A stretch of DNA of 64,000 bases, taken from positions 1 through 64,000 of the forward strand of contig JBBRQN010000006.1 in assembly GCA_038226305.1 (NCBI GenBank), read 5' to 3'. Every line of letters begins with the position of its first letter. Within the stretch, counting starts at the first letter, position 1. The notes under the pieces were generated by a model that was not told the origin of the DNA, did not search any database, and saw nothing but the letters and a program-made list of their open reading frames with translations. Below are positions 18,247 through 27,157 of this stretch, piece by piece. The DNA is from JASLDZ01 sp038226305 (GTDB lineage: Bacteria; Pseudomonadota; Alphaproteobacteria; Caulobacterales; Caulobacteraceae). The position numbers and the translations under genes are program-made.

Positions 18247-18262
18247 CCCCGGTTGACCGGGG
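18247..18262 (-). other. Hairpin in the acpP leader
   Basis: CCCCGG and CCGGGG form a perfect 6-base stem with a 4-base loop, 24 bases upstream of the acpP start codon. It may stabilise the abundant acpP message or modulate readthrough from fabG; no T run is present. Confidence 0.4.
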
Positions 18263-18388
18263 CCTGGAGTTTTCAACGAGCGGCGAGCGAAAAGGCGCCC
18301 GACGCTTTCGAATCTACGGTGCGGCGAAGGTGGCCACACCTGCCGTTCGCCTAGCACGATCCCTTTCGAGCCGCCAAGCGCAGGGCCG

Positions 18389-19126
18389 TTACAGCATCGC
18401 CATGCCGCCGTTCACATGCAGGGTCGTGCCCGTGACATAGGCCGCCTCGTCGCTGCACAGGTATACGCAGGCCGAGGCGATCTCGGCCCCTTCGCCCAGG
18501 CGGCCGACAGGGATGCGGGACAGGATGGTGGCCCGCTGCTGCTCGTTCAGGGCGTCGGTCATGGGGCTGGCGATCATGCCGGGGGCCACGCAGTTCACCG
18601 TGATCCCGCGGGAGCCCACCTCGGCCGCCAGCGACTTGGAGAAGCCGATCATGCCGGCCTTCGACGCGGCGTAGTTGGCCTGCCCCGGATTGCCGGTGAC
18701 CCCCACCACCGAGGTGATGCCCACGATGCGGCCGCTGCGGCGCTTGAACATGCCCTTCACCGCCGCGCGGCTGAGCCGGAAATAGCTCTCCAGGTTGATG
18801 CGCAGCACGCTGTCCCAGTCGGCGTCCTTCATGCGGAGCAGCAGGCCATCCTTGGTGACGCCGGCGTTGGCGATCAGGATGTGCAGGTCGCCCGCCTCCG
18901 CCTCGGCCCGGGCCACGAGGCCGTCGACGGCTTCGGGATCGGAGAGGTTGGCGGCCACGACGCTAGTGCGGCTGCCGAGCTCGGCGGCCAGCGTCTGCAA
19001 CGCCTCCTCCCGGGTGCCGGAGAGCACCACGTGCGCGCCCTGTGCGTGCAGGGCGCGGGCGATGGCCCCGCCGATGCCGCCTGAGGCGCCGGTGACGAGG
19101 GCGGTCTTGCCGGTGAGATCGAACAT
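18389..19126 (-). CDS. fabG: 3-oxoacyl-ACP reductase
   Basis: A 245-residue short-chain dehydrogenase. It has the nucleotide loop TGASGGIGGAIA, the NAG motif (LIANAGVTKDG) and the catalytic Ser/Tyr/Lys in ITSVVGVTGNPGQANYAASK, the FabG signature. It reduces 3-oxoacyl-ACP with NADPH. The start at 19126 (MFDLTGKTALVTG) is 13 bases after the fabD stop. The 165 bases between it and acpP are long enough to carry a separate acpP promoter. Confidence 0.95.
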   Translation of the reverse strand: MFDLTGKTALVTGASGGIGGAIARALHAQGAHVVLSGTREEALQTLAAELGSRTSVVAANLSDPEAVDGLVARAEAEAGDLHILIANAGVTKDGLLLRMKDADWDSVLRINLESYFRLSRAAVKGMFKRRSGRIVGITSVVGVTGNPGQANYAASKAGMIGFSKSLAAEVGSRGITVNCVAPGMIASPMTDALNEQQRATILSRIPVGRLGEGAEIASACVYLCSDEAAYVTGTTLHVNGGMAML

Positions 19127-19139
19127 GGGGCGGCCGCCT

Positions 19140-20096
19140 TCAGAGGGAGCTGGCAAAGGTTTCGAGGTCGATCGGCGAGGTGGCGGCCATCGTGTCGGCG
19201 TCAGGCGCGATGCGCTTGATCATGCCGGTGAGCACCTTGCCAGCGCCCAGCTCGACGAATTTGGTCACGCCGCCCTGATCCTGGCCCTCGCCCGCCATCC
19301 ACTCCACGCTCTCGCGCCAGCGCACCCGGCCGGTGACCTGCTGGACCAGAAGGCGGCGGATCTCGTCGGGGTCGGAGACGGGGCGGGCGGTGATGTTGGC
19401 CACCAGGGGCGCTGTGGGCTGCACGATGCTGACGGCCGCAAGCGCCTCCGCCAGTTCGTCGGCGGCGGGCTGCATCAGGGGGCAGTGGAAGGGGGCGGAG
19501 ACCTTCAGGGGGATCGCCCGGGCGCCGAGTTCCTTGGCGCGGGCGATGGCACGCTCCACCGCCGCCGCCTCGCCCGAGATCACCACGTTGCCCGCATTGT
19601 TGTCGTTGGCCACAACGCAGACGCCGACCTCGGCCCCCGCCCGCGCCGCTTCCTCCGCCAGAGCCACATCCGCTTTCGGGCCGATCAGCGAGGCCATCGC
19701 GCCTTCGCCCACGGGCACCGCCCGCTGCATCGCCTGCCCGCGCAGCTTGAGCAGCCGCGCCGTATCGCCCAGCGACATCGACCCCGCCGCGCACAGCGCC
19801 GACCATTCCCCAAGGCTGTGACCGGCCACGAACGCCGCCCCGTCCACCCCCGCGCCCATCTCGGCTGCCAGCACACGCGCCACCGCCAGGCTCACCGCCA
19901 TCAGGGCGGGCTGGGCGTTTTCGGTGAGGGTGAGCTCCTCCTCCGGTCCGTCCTTCATCAGCTTGAAGAGGTGCTGGCCGAGCGCGTCGTCCACCTCCTG
20001 GAACACCTCGCGGGCGCAACGGTAGGCCGCGTGCAGATCGGCCCCCATGCCCACCACCTGACTGCCCTGACCGGGGAACACGAATGCCAGACTCAT
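19140..20096 (-). CDS. fabD: Malonyl-CoA:ACP transacylase
   Basis: A 318-residue transacylase loading malonate from CoA to ACP. The N-terminal FVFPGQGSQVVGMG and the nucleophile elbow GHSLGEWSALCA are diagnostic. The start at 20096 (MSLAFVFPGQ) is certain from the conserved N-terminus; the much longer open frame upstream is non-coding. It is the first gene of the fabD-fabG-acpP-fabF-mltG-gmk run and is divergent from the peroxiredoxin gene. Confidence 0.95.
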   Translation of the reverse strand: MSLAFVFPGQGSQVVGMGADLHAAYRCAREVFQEVDDALGQHLFKLMKDGPEEELTLTENAQPALMAVSLAVARVLAAEMGAGVDGAAFVAGHSLGEWSALCAAGSMSLGDTARLLKLRGQAMQRAVPVGEGAMASLIGPKADVALAEEAARAGAEVGVCVVANDNNAGNVVISGEAAAVERAIARAKELGARAIPLKVSAPFHCPLMQPAADELAEALAAVSIVQPTAPLVANITARPVSDPDEIRRLLVQQVTGRVRWRESVEWMAGEGQDQGGVTKFVELGAGKVLTGMIKRIAPDADTMAATSPIDLETFASSL

Positions 20097-20253
20097 AGGA
20101 GGCGAACTCGACGGTTGTCTGCGAGGGGTCACCCCGCCCGGGGGCCGCACGGTTAGGCGATGTTGCGGTGCGGGGGCAACTGCATCTTCCTTCCCCCTCC
20201 ACGCCGTATACACTGTCGCGACCCCCACTCTCTCCGCAGGAAGCCCGACCGTC

Positions 20254-20790
20254 ATGAAGCGCCTCGCCGTCACCGCCGCCGCTCTGTCGGCCGCCGCCCT
20301 CGCCGCCACCGCCGCGCACGCCGCCCTGCCCATCGGAGCCGCCGCCCCCACTTTCACCGGCAAGGGCGGCCTCGCGGGTAAGGAGATCGACTTCAACCTC
20401 GCCTCCGCCCTGAAGAAGGGCCCTGTGGTGCTGTACTTCTTCCCCGCCGCCTTCACCTCGGGCTGCACGAAGGAGGCGCACGACTTCGCCGAAGCCACCG
20501 CCGACTTCGCCAAGATGAACGCCACCGTCGTGGGCGTCACGGCCGGCAACGCCGACCGCGTGGTGGAGTTCTCCAAGGTGGAATGCCGCGACAAGTTCGC
20601 CGTGATCGCCGATCCGGGCGGGGCCATCTCCAAGACCTACGACGCCAAGATGCCGGTGGTCGCCTACTCGGCCCGCACCAGCTACGTCATCGCCCAGAAC
20701 GGCAAGATCGCCCTGGCCTACAACGACATGAACCCCGACCAGCACGTGGCCAAGACCTTGGCCGCGGTGAAGGGTCTGAGCGCGAAGTAA
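20254..20790 (+). CDS. Exported peroxiredoxin (AhpC/BCP-like)
   Basis: A 178-residue thioredoxin-fold peroxidase with a signal peptide (RLAVTAAALSAAALAATAAHA). The peroxidatic motif PAAFTSGC places Cys71 in the usual PxxxTxxC pattern, and Cys111 in KVECRDKF may be the resolving cysteine. It most likely reduces peroxides in the periplasm; the electron donor cannot be seen. The DsbD homologue at 59.1-61.3 kb is one candidate route for reducing power (inference). It stands alone, divergent from fabD and followed by a strong hairpin. Confidence 0.82.
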   Translation: MKRLAVTAAALSAAALAATAAHAALPIGAAAPTFTGKGGLAGKEIDFNLASALKKGPVVLYFFPAAFTSGCTKEAHDFAEATADFAKMNATVVGVTAGNADRVVEFSKVECRDKFAVIADPGGAISKTYDAKMPVVAYSARTSYVIAQNGKIALAYNDMNPDQHVAKTLAAVKGLSAK

Positions 20791-20795
20791 CACCG

Positions 20796-20833
20796 TGCCG
20801 CCATCCCTCCCCACGCCGGGAGGGATGGCGGCA
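20796..20833. terminator. Strong symmetrical hairpin between convergent genes
   Basis: A 15-base perfect stem (20797-20811 with 20818-20832), extended by one T-A pair at its base, has a 6-base loop. It lies just after the peroxiredoxin stop and just before the end of the opposing membrane-protein gene, so it could end transcription from both sides, though no long T run follows. Confidence 0.6.
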
Positions 20834-20843
20834 TCCGCCTCGC

Positions 20844-21293
20844 TCAGGCGGCGGAGGGCCGACCCGCCGGCGGCGAAGTCAGCACGCCGGAGCACACCAG
20901 CGGCAGCAGGAACGCCGCCATGAACAGCACGTTCGACACCGCGTTGAGCTCGAACCCGGTGACAATCGAAAGCGTGCTGTCGATCACGAACCAGATCGAC
21001 ACCCCGGCTGTGATCAGGCGCCAGATCGGCCGCCCGCGCTCGCCCAGTTCCTGCGCCGCACGCACGGCCCCCACCGTCGTCACGCTCCAGCCGATGGTCA
21101 CGCAACCCATCACGGCGAGGGCGAACCGCATCTGCGCGTCGAGTTCGAGCGTCGTGCCCGCATGACTGATGATCGCGAAGAACAGCCGGATGGGGCCGCT
21201 CGTCACCTCGGTGGCGGCGCCCGCCAACACCACGCCGAACAGGGCCACGGCGACCAGCCAGCCCCACAGCCAGTTTCTCCAGAACGTCGACAT
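20844..21293 (-). CDS. Small integral membrane protein of unknown function
   Basis: A 149-residue protein with about four hydrophobic segments (near residues 8-27, 55-80, 93-113 and 118-138) and no motif I recognise. The ATG at 21293 is 71 bases from the divergent TetR gene, and the interval holds two operator-like palindromes, so this gene is probably the regulated target. Such TetR/membrane-protein pairs often concern efflux or envelope stress, but nothing in the sequence proves that. Confidence 0.7.
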   Translation of the reverse strand: MSTFWRNWLWGWLVAVALFGVVLAGAATEVTSGPIRLFFAIISHAGTTLELDAQMRFALAVMGCVTIGWSVTTVGAVRAAQELGERGRPIWRLITAGVSIWFVIDSTLSIVTGFELNAVSNVLFMAAFLLPLVCSGVLTSPPAGRPSAA

Positions 21294-21310
21294 CGGGCAT
21301 CCTCCGTTTT

Positions 21311-21326
21311 TGTAGTGTCCGCTACA
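21311..21326. promoter_or_regulatory. Candidate TetR operator, copy 1
   Basis: TGTAGTGTCCGCTACA is an inverted repeat with arms TGTAG/CTACA, extended by one imperfect pair. It lies just upstream of the membrane-protein gene in the divergent interval and matches a second copy 29 bases away. Confidence 0.65.
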
Positions 21327-21339
21327 GGTAGCAGGAGTC

Positions 21340-21355
21340 TGTAGCGCTTGCTACA
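21340..21355. promoter_or_regulatory. Candidate TetR operator, copy 2
   Basis: TGTAGCGCTTGCTACA has perfect 6-base arms TGTAGC/GCTACA. It ends ten bases before the TetR start codon, so the regulator probably represses itself as well as the divergent gene. Confidence 0.7.
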
Positions 21356-21364
21356 CGGAAACGC

Positions 21365-21910
21365 ATGAACGTTCGTGACGACCGCCGGGAAGCCGCCATC
21401 GAGAAGATGGCCGACCACCTGCTGAAGGAGGGCCTGCCGGGCGCCAGCCTGCGCGCCCTGGCTGCGGCCGCGGGGGCCAGCGACCGGATGCTGCTCTACT
21501 ACTTCGCCGACAAGGACGAGCTGATGGCCGCCACCCTGGAGCGGGTGGCTCTGCGCCAGAGCGCCGTTCTGGACGCCGCGATCCAGCCGGGCGTCCGCCT
21601 GCCCGGGCCCTCGCTCCTGAAGGCGGTGTGGGGGGCGATGGCCTCCAGCGACCTGCAGCCCTTCATGCACCTGTGGCTGGACCTCGCGGCGGGGGCCGGC
21701 CGAGGCGTGGAGCCCCACCGCACCATCGCCGGCCGCATCGTCGACGCCTTCCTGCAATGGACGCAGAGCCGCCTCGAGCCTGAGCCCGGCTCCGACCCAG
21801 CCGCCCAGGCCGGCGCCCTCCTCGCCACCTTCGAAGGCCTCCTCCTTCTCGCCGCCGTCGGCCGCCGGGACGTGGCGGAGGCCGCGGTGGAGGCGCTGGG
21901 GGAGGGGTAG
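21365..21910 (+). CDS. TetR family transcriptional regulator
   Basis: A 181-residue regulator with an N-terminal helix-turn-helix in ASLRALAAAAGASDRMLLYYFADKDEL (about residues 27-55), the YYFADKDEL segment being the classic end of the TetR DNA-binding domain. The C-terminal ligand domain is not assignable. Two TGTAG-N6-CTACA palindromes lie directly upstream, between it and the divergent membrane-protein gene, giving a simple model of autoregulation and control of that neighbour. Confidence 0.88.
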   Translation: MNVRDDRREAAIEKMADHLLKEGLPGASLRALAAAAGASDRMLLYYFADKDELMAATLERVALRQSAVLDAAIQPGVRLPGPSLLKAVWGAMASSDLQPFMHLWLDLAAGAGRGVEPHRTIAGRIVDAFLQWTQSRLEPEPGSDPAAQAGALLATFEGLLLLAAVGRRDVAEAAVEALGEG

Positions 21911-22002
21911 CGCGCCGTGTCGGGACGACCACCGCCCGCCCCACCCACGACCTCCACCGTCGCGACATCGTTCAGCGCGCACATTGCGAGGTGCCGGGCA
22001 AA

Positions 22003-22034
22003 GAAAAACCCCCGGCCGCTGACGCGACCGGGGG
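22003..22034 (-). terminator. Intrinsic terminator of groES-groEL
   Basis: On the minus strand CCCCCGG (from 22034 down) pairs with CCGGGGG (ending 22009) and is followed by TTTTTC. The hairpin lies about 37 bases after the groEL stop. Confidence 0.8.
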
Positions 22035-22070
22035 CTCTGTAGTTCCAACCTGAACGGTTGAGCGTCGGAC

Positions 22071-23723
<1,653 letters not shown>

Positions 23724-23762
23724 GGTTGGCGGCTCCTATGAATGAGGTTGGGGAAGAGACGT

Positions 23763-23850
23763 GGGTCGTGGCGCGTGGCTCGTGGCGCGAATGACGGTCG
23801 GTGACGGCTCGGCGCTATTCGCGCCACGCATCACGAACCCCGCGCCACGG
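23763..23850. repeat. Imperfect inverted repeat in the groES-groEL spacer
   Basis: CGTGGCGCGAAT at 23781-23792 is exactly complementary to ATTCGCGCCACG at 23817-23828. Further GTGGCGCG units at 23768-23775 and their complements at 23841-23848 extend the symmetry, so nearly the whole spacer can fold in the groESL message. It resembles a dispersed extragenic element more than a terminator, because it lacks a T run. Confidence 0.65.
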
Positions 23851-23853
23851 TCT

Positions 23854-24141
23854 TCAGCTGACGATGCCCAGGACGTCCGATTCCTTCATGATGATGAGGT
23901 CTTCGCCGTCGATCTTGATCTCGGTGCCCGACCACTTGCCGAACAGGATCTTGTCGCCGGCCTTCACGTCCATGGGAACGCGCTTGCCGTCGTCGTCACG
24001 GGCGCCGTCGCCGACGGAGATGACTTCGCCTTCCTGCGGCTTTTCCTTGGCGGTGTCGGGGATGATGATCCCGCCCTTGGTCTTGGACTCTTCCTCAACG
24101 CGCTTCACGAGCACGCGGTCGCCGAGCGGACGAAACGCCAT
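23854..24141 (-). CDS. groES: Co-chaperonin GroES (10 kDa)
   Basis: A 95-residue GroES: FRPLGDRVLVKRVEEE at the start, the mobile loop ESKTKGGIIIPDTAKEK and the C-terminal DLIIMKESDVLGIVS. It caps the GroEL ring. I chose the ATG at 24141 (MAFRPLGD), which matches the family; 13 further codons upstream are not conserved-looking. It is the first gene of the groESL operon, 53 bases after the CIRCE element. Confidence 0.97.
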   Translation of the reverse strand: MAFRPLGDRVLVKRVEEESKTKGGIIIPDTAKEKPQEGEVISVGDGARDDDGKRVPMDVKAGDKILFGKWSGTEIKIDGEDLIIMKESDVLGIVS

Positions 24142-24194
24142 CAGCAGTCTCCTATGTGTGGTTTCTGTTATGCGGAGCACCCGACGCAGCAGCT

Positions 24195-24221
24195 TTGGCA
24201 GCCGCCGCGGTCGAGTGCTAA
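24195..24221 (-). promoter_or_regulatory. CIRCE element (HrcA operator)
   Basis: Read on the minus strand: TTAGCACTC (9 of 9 to consensus), a 9-base spacer, then GGCTGCCAA (6 of 9 to GAGTGCTAA). Position and spacing fit HrcA control of groESL as known in Caulobacter; one arm is degenerate. hrcA is not in this window. Confidence 0.8.
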
Positions 24222-24231
24222 CGTGGCGTGC

Positions 24232-24260
24232 AGATAGGGCTGCGAGGCCGGTGGGTCAAG
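24232..24260 (-). promoter_or_regulatory. Sigma32-type promoter of groES-groEL
   Basis: On the minus strand CTTGACC (24260-24254) and CCCTATCT (24239-24232) are separated by 14 bases, matching the heat-shock consensus CTTGAA...CCCCATnT. It lies directly upstream of CIRCE. Confidence 0.65.
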
Positions 24261-24291
24261 CAGGCCCGCCCGGCGTCACACGCTCTTCACG

Positions 24292-26553
24292 CTACTCGCC
24301 GGGGCGATAGCTCCGCACGGCGTGGGCGGCGATCTGATCCGGGTGGAACCACACTTCGCGCAGGTCTCCGGCCGCATATCGCCCGGCCTGATCGCCGAAA
24401 TGGGGCGAGGCCGGGTCGCCGCTTTCGCCACCGGCGGTGACGGCGATGGCGCGCACCCGCGGGCCGAACTCCACCGCGGCCACGAAGCTGTTGCCGCTCG
24501 TGCCGTAGCGCTTCTTCGTGCCGGTGTTCGCCGCCAGACCGAAGCTGGCGAGGGAGCCCCACTGCGCCGAAGTGAACGGCACGGGGATCGAGGGCCTAGC
24601 GTCATCGAAGTGCGCCGTGATCGAATCGTCCAGCCGCTGGAAACGGTTGATCTCGCCCCAGGGCGAGTCCCACCGGCCGAAGTCGGTGGTGAGCTTGTCC
24701 ACGGCGGCACCCAATGCGGCGATGCGCTGGGCGGGCGGGGCCGTCTCCATGCCGACATAGGGCGATACGCCGGCGACCCGGGCGGCGGGCGAAACGGCCG
24801 CCCACAGCTGCTCGCCATAGAACACCGCCAGCGAGGTGGGCACCGAGCCCGCCCCCCAGCGGAAGTCCCATGCGCGCAGGGCCGTGACCGCGGCGGCCAC
24901 GCGGGCCTGGGCCGGGTCGCCTTGGGGCAGGGCGTCGGCGGCGGCGATCAGGGGCGGGATCAGCTTGGCGAACTCGGGCAGGTAAGAGTCGTAGGCGGCG
25001 GCGCGCAGGCCTTGCAGGGTGAAGTCGTGCTTGCCGGTGAGCACGCGCAGGGCGTGGTCGGACCGGGGGTTCCAGCCCGCCTGGTCCATGTATTTCGGGA
25101 AAGCGGCCTTGCTCAGGCTCCCCTCCCCCGCCGCCAGCCAGGGTTGGTCGTTGGAGTTGTAGACGAAGCCGGAGGGAGGGTTGAGGAGGTGCGGCGTCTG
25201 CGCGAACGGCGTGTCGCCCTTCCACGCGGTGGCGGGATCGGCCCCGTCCACCGGCTTGCGATAGTCGAACCGGTCGTCGCGCCGGGGGATGAACTGCGGG
25301 TGCAGGTAGGCGATGTGACCCTTGTCGTCGGCCAGAAGCGTGTTGTTCGAGCTGTTGGCCTTGTAGCGGTTCGACACAGCGATGAAGCCCGCCCGGTCGG
25401 CCGCCTTGGTGCGGAGCCACGACTGGCTCAGCGCTTCGACGGGCCGGTACATCATGGAGAAGGCGATGGGTTTGCCGTCGTCCTCGCGAACGATGGGGCC
25501 ATGGAGCGTGCGCCGGGGCGTGAAGGTTCGGGTGGCCAACGCCCCGTCCGCCAACCGATAGCTTAGCGTGACGGAGGCTTTGGGCTTGGCTGCGGAGCGC
25601 GGCTCCGCGAACTCGTCCACCGAGTCCACGCCGCTGGAGGTGTGCATCCAGCCGACGTGGCGGTTGAAGCCCTGGTAGATGAAGAACTGGCCCCAGGTCG
25701 AGGCCCCGTAGGTGTTCAGCCCCTCGTCGGAGGTCATCTGCAGCTCGGAGCGGAAGTAGAAGCTCGTGTGCGGGTTGATGAGCAGAAGAGCGTGGCCGGC
25801 CTTCGTGTTCTTCGGCGCGATGGCCATGCCGTTGGAGCCGGTGGGCTCGCGATAGGCGAGGTCGCTCTCATCATTCCTCCCCTGCGCAGCGGGGGAGGTG
25901 GCGCGGGCGACAGCCCGTGACGGAGGGGGCGAAATCCACTCAGGCGTCGGCGTCCGCGGGGCCCCACCACCAGCTTCGCTGGTCCCCCTCCCCCGCTTCG
26001 CGGGGTAGGAAGACAGTTCGGCGGCTGTTGGCAGGTCGTACAACGCGCGCAGCCGCTTCACGTCGATCTTCTCGATGTCGCCGCCGATGGAGCCTTCGGT
26101 GAAGCTCAAGGCCATCCAGGGCTCGAAACGTGTGAGCACCTTGGGATGCGTCTCCTGGTGGGTGGCGAGGTAGAGGTTCAGCCCGTCCGCCCAGGCATCC
26201 ATCAGCCGCTTCAGCCACACCGGTGAGGAGGCATAGCGCGCCTGCAGGTCCACCTGGTCCACGTAGAGCCTCTGCCGCAGGTCCTTCCAGATCGCATCGG
26301 GCGCGGCGTCCGCCGCCTCCGCCGTCCTGCCGAGCGAGGTGAGGTAGTTCGCCTCGATGCGCGAGAAGTCATCCTCCGCCTGCGCGTAGATCGCGCCGAA
26401 CACCGCGTCGGCGTCGGTCTTCCCGTGAACGTGGGCGATGCCCCAGGTGTCGCGGGTGATGGTGACGTGGGCGGCCTGCGCCTTCAGCCGCGCCAGTTCG
26501 GCCGGGGCGGGGCGGGTGAGCGCCAGTTGGCCGATCAATGCGAGAAGGATCAT
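24292..26553 (-). CDS. Penicillin acylase family protein (Ntn hydrolase) with an inserted repeat-encoded segment
   Basis: About 753 residues: a signal peptide (LLALIGQLALTRPAPA), an alpha-chain region starting VTITRDTWGIAHVHG with EDDFSRIEANYL, then YREPTGSNGMAIAPKNT, where the serine after TG (codon at 25836-25834, about residue 240) is the self-cleavage site and nucleophile, and a long beta chain. The family hydrolyses amides such as penicillin side chains or acyl-homoserine lactones; the substrate here is unknown. About 45 residues just ahead of the nucleophile serine (roughly 181-226) are encoded by a palindromic repeat and look unlike protein sequence (Pro/Arg/Gly/Ser-rich). The frame stays open. 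That stretch lies where acylases carry a spacer peptide that is removed on maturation. I start at ATG 26553; an ATG at 26586 is possible. Confidence 0.85.
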   Translation of the reverse strand: MILLALIGQLALTRPAPAELARLKAQAAHVTITRDTWGIAHVHGKTDADAVFGAIYAQAEDDFSRIEANYLTSLGRTAEAADAAPDAIWKDLRQRLYVDQVDLQARYASSPVWLKRLMDAWADGLNLYLATHQETHPKVLTRFEPWMALSFTEGSIGGDIEKIDVKRLRALYDLPTAAELSSYPAKRGRGTSEAGGGAPRTPTPEWISPPPSRAVARATSPAAQGRNDESDLAYREPTGSNGMAIAPKNTKAGHALLLINPHTSFYFRSELQMTSDEGLNTYGASTWGQFFIYQGFNRHVGWMHTSSGVDSVDEFAEPRSAAKPKASVTLSYRLADGALATRTFTPRRTLHGPIVREDDGKPIAFSMMYRPVEALSQSWLRTKAADRAGFIAVSNRYKANSSNNTLLADDKGHIAYLHPQFIPRRDDRFDYRKPVDGADPATAWKGDTPFAQTPHLLNPPSGFVYNSNDQPWLAAGEGSLSKAAFPKYMDQAGWNPRSDHALRVLTGKHDFTLQGLRAAAYDSYLPEFAKLIPPLIAAADALPQGDPAQARVAAAVTALRAWDFRWGAGSVPTSLAVFYGEQLWAAVSPAARVAGVSPYVGMETAPPAQRIAALGAAVDKLTTDFGRWDSPWGEINRFQRLDDSITAHFDDARPSIPVPFTSAQWGSLASFGLAANTGTKKRYGTSGNSFVAAVEFGPRVRAIAVTAGGESGDPASPHFGDQAGRYAAGDLREVWFHPDQIAAHAVRSYRPGE
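25876..26007. repeat. Palindromic repeat element inside the acylase gene
   Basis: About 130 bases with three hairpins (CCTCCCC/GGGGGAGG at 25876-25898; ACCAGC/GCTGGT at about 25968-25982; CCCCG/CGGGG at about 25991-26005). It shares exact blocks with the copy at 49.4 kb: 18 bases at 25888-25905, 13 at 25925-25937 and 17 at 25981-25997, in the same order and orientation. Confidence 0.8.
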
Positions 26554-26682
26554 GAGCTGCCCCGGCCCACGGCGGGCATGGGGCATCTAAGCGCGCCGCC
26601 GATCGTTGCGGAAGCCAGTCTTTGCCCACGAGCGAACGCGCGCGGCCTTTCCCAAACCGCGCCGACGCGCCAGTTACCATCC

Positions 26683-27114
26683 ATGGACATGCCGCCGCTG
26701 ACCGTCGCCCTGAACCTCGCCATCCTGGCCTGCGCCCTGGGCGCCCTGGACGGAACCTACGGCCTGATCTCCCCCCGGGGCGCGGCGCGCGGCCCGGGGC
26801 TGGACCTCCCGGCAGACGGCTCGATGGCCGCCGTTCGCGCGCTGGCGGGGGCCCGACTGGCGAGCCATGCAGCGACGCTGGCGGTGCTGACGGTATTTCC
26901 GTCGGTGGGGGCCTGCATGGCAGCAGGGCTCGCCTGCGGCTGGCTCGGCGCAGCGGCCGGGCGGGCTCTGTCGATCCTCGTTGAGCGCAAGCGCAGGCCA
27001 GCCGACCTCCTGCGCGTGCTGGGCGCAGCGGTGATGGGCGTCGCCCTGTGGATGCCGCTCTGGCTCTACCTCAGCCTGATGCACTCAGCCGCTGTGGGGC
27101 ACTACGGCGCGTAG
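26683..27114 (+). CDS. Small integral membrane protein of unknown function
   Basis: A 143-residue protein with about four hydrophobic segments (near residues 8-28, 55-75, 78-100 and 112-132) separated by short loops; layout resembles small DUF4345-like proteins but I see no diagnostic motif. I chose the ATG at 26683, with an in-frame ATG at 26689 as alternative. It is divergent from the acylase gene and ends just before a hairpin shared with the convergent acyl-CoA dehydrogenase gene. Confidence 0.6.
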   Translation: MDMPPLTVALNLAILACALGALDGTYGLISPRGAARGPGLDLPADGSMAAVRALAGARLASHAATLAVLTVFPSVGACMAAGLACGWLGAAAGRALSILVERKRRPADLLRVLGAAVMGVALWMPLWLYLSLMHSAAVGHYGA

Positions 27115-27121
27115 CGGTGTC

Positions 27122-27150
27122 AGGCCTCCCCCGCAAAGCGGAGGAGGCCT
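27122..27150. terminator. Hairpin between convergent genes
   Basis: AGGCCTCC-C-CCGC and GCGG-A-GGAGGCCT form a 12-pair stem with one mismatch and a 3-base AAA loop. A nearly identical unit occurs at 61866-61892. It is placed to end both converging transcripts. Confidence 0.55.
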
Positions 27151-27157
27151 TCAACCC

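Noticed and set aside
18224..18388. Separate promoter for acpP in the fabG-acpP interval
   Set aside because: The gap is large enough and acpP usually needs high expression, but I could not find a pair of hexamers at proper spacing, so I list only the leader hairpin.
20097..20633. Long N-terminal extension of fabD (179 extra codons)
   Set aside because: FabD begins MSLAFVFPGQ at 20096; the upstream frame is antisense to the peroxiredoxin gene and has no conserved feature.
24292..26553. Acylase gene as a pseudogene because of the repeat
   Set aside because: The frame is open throughout, the signal peptide and the nucleophile serine region are intact, and the insert lies at the processing junction, so a functional protein is more likely.
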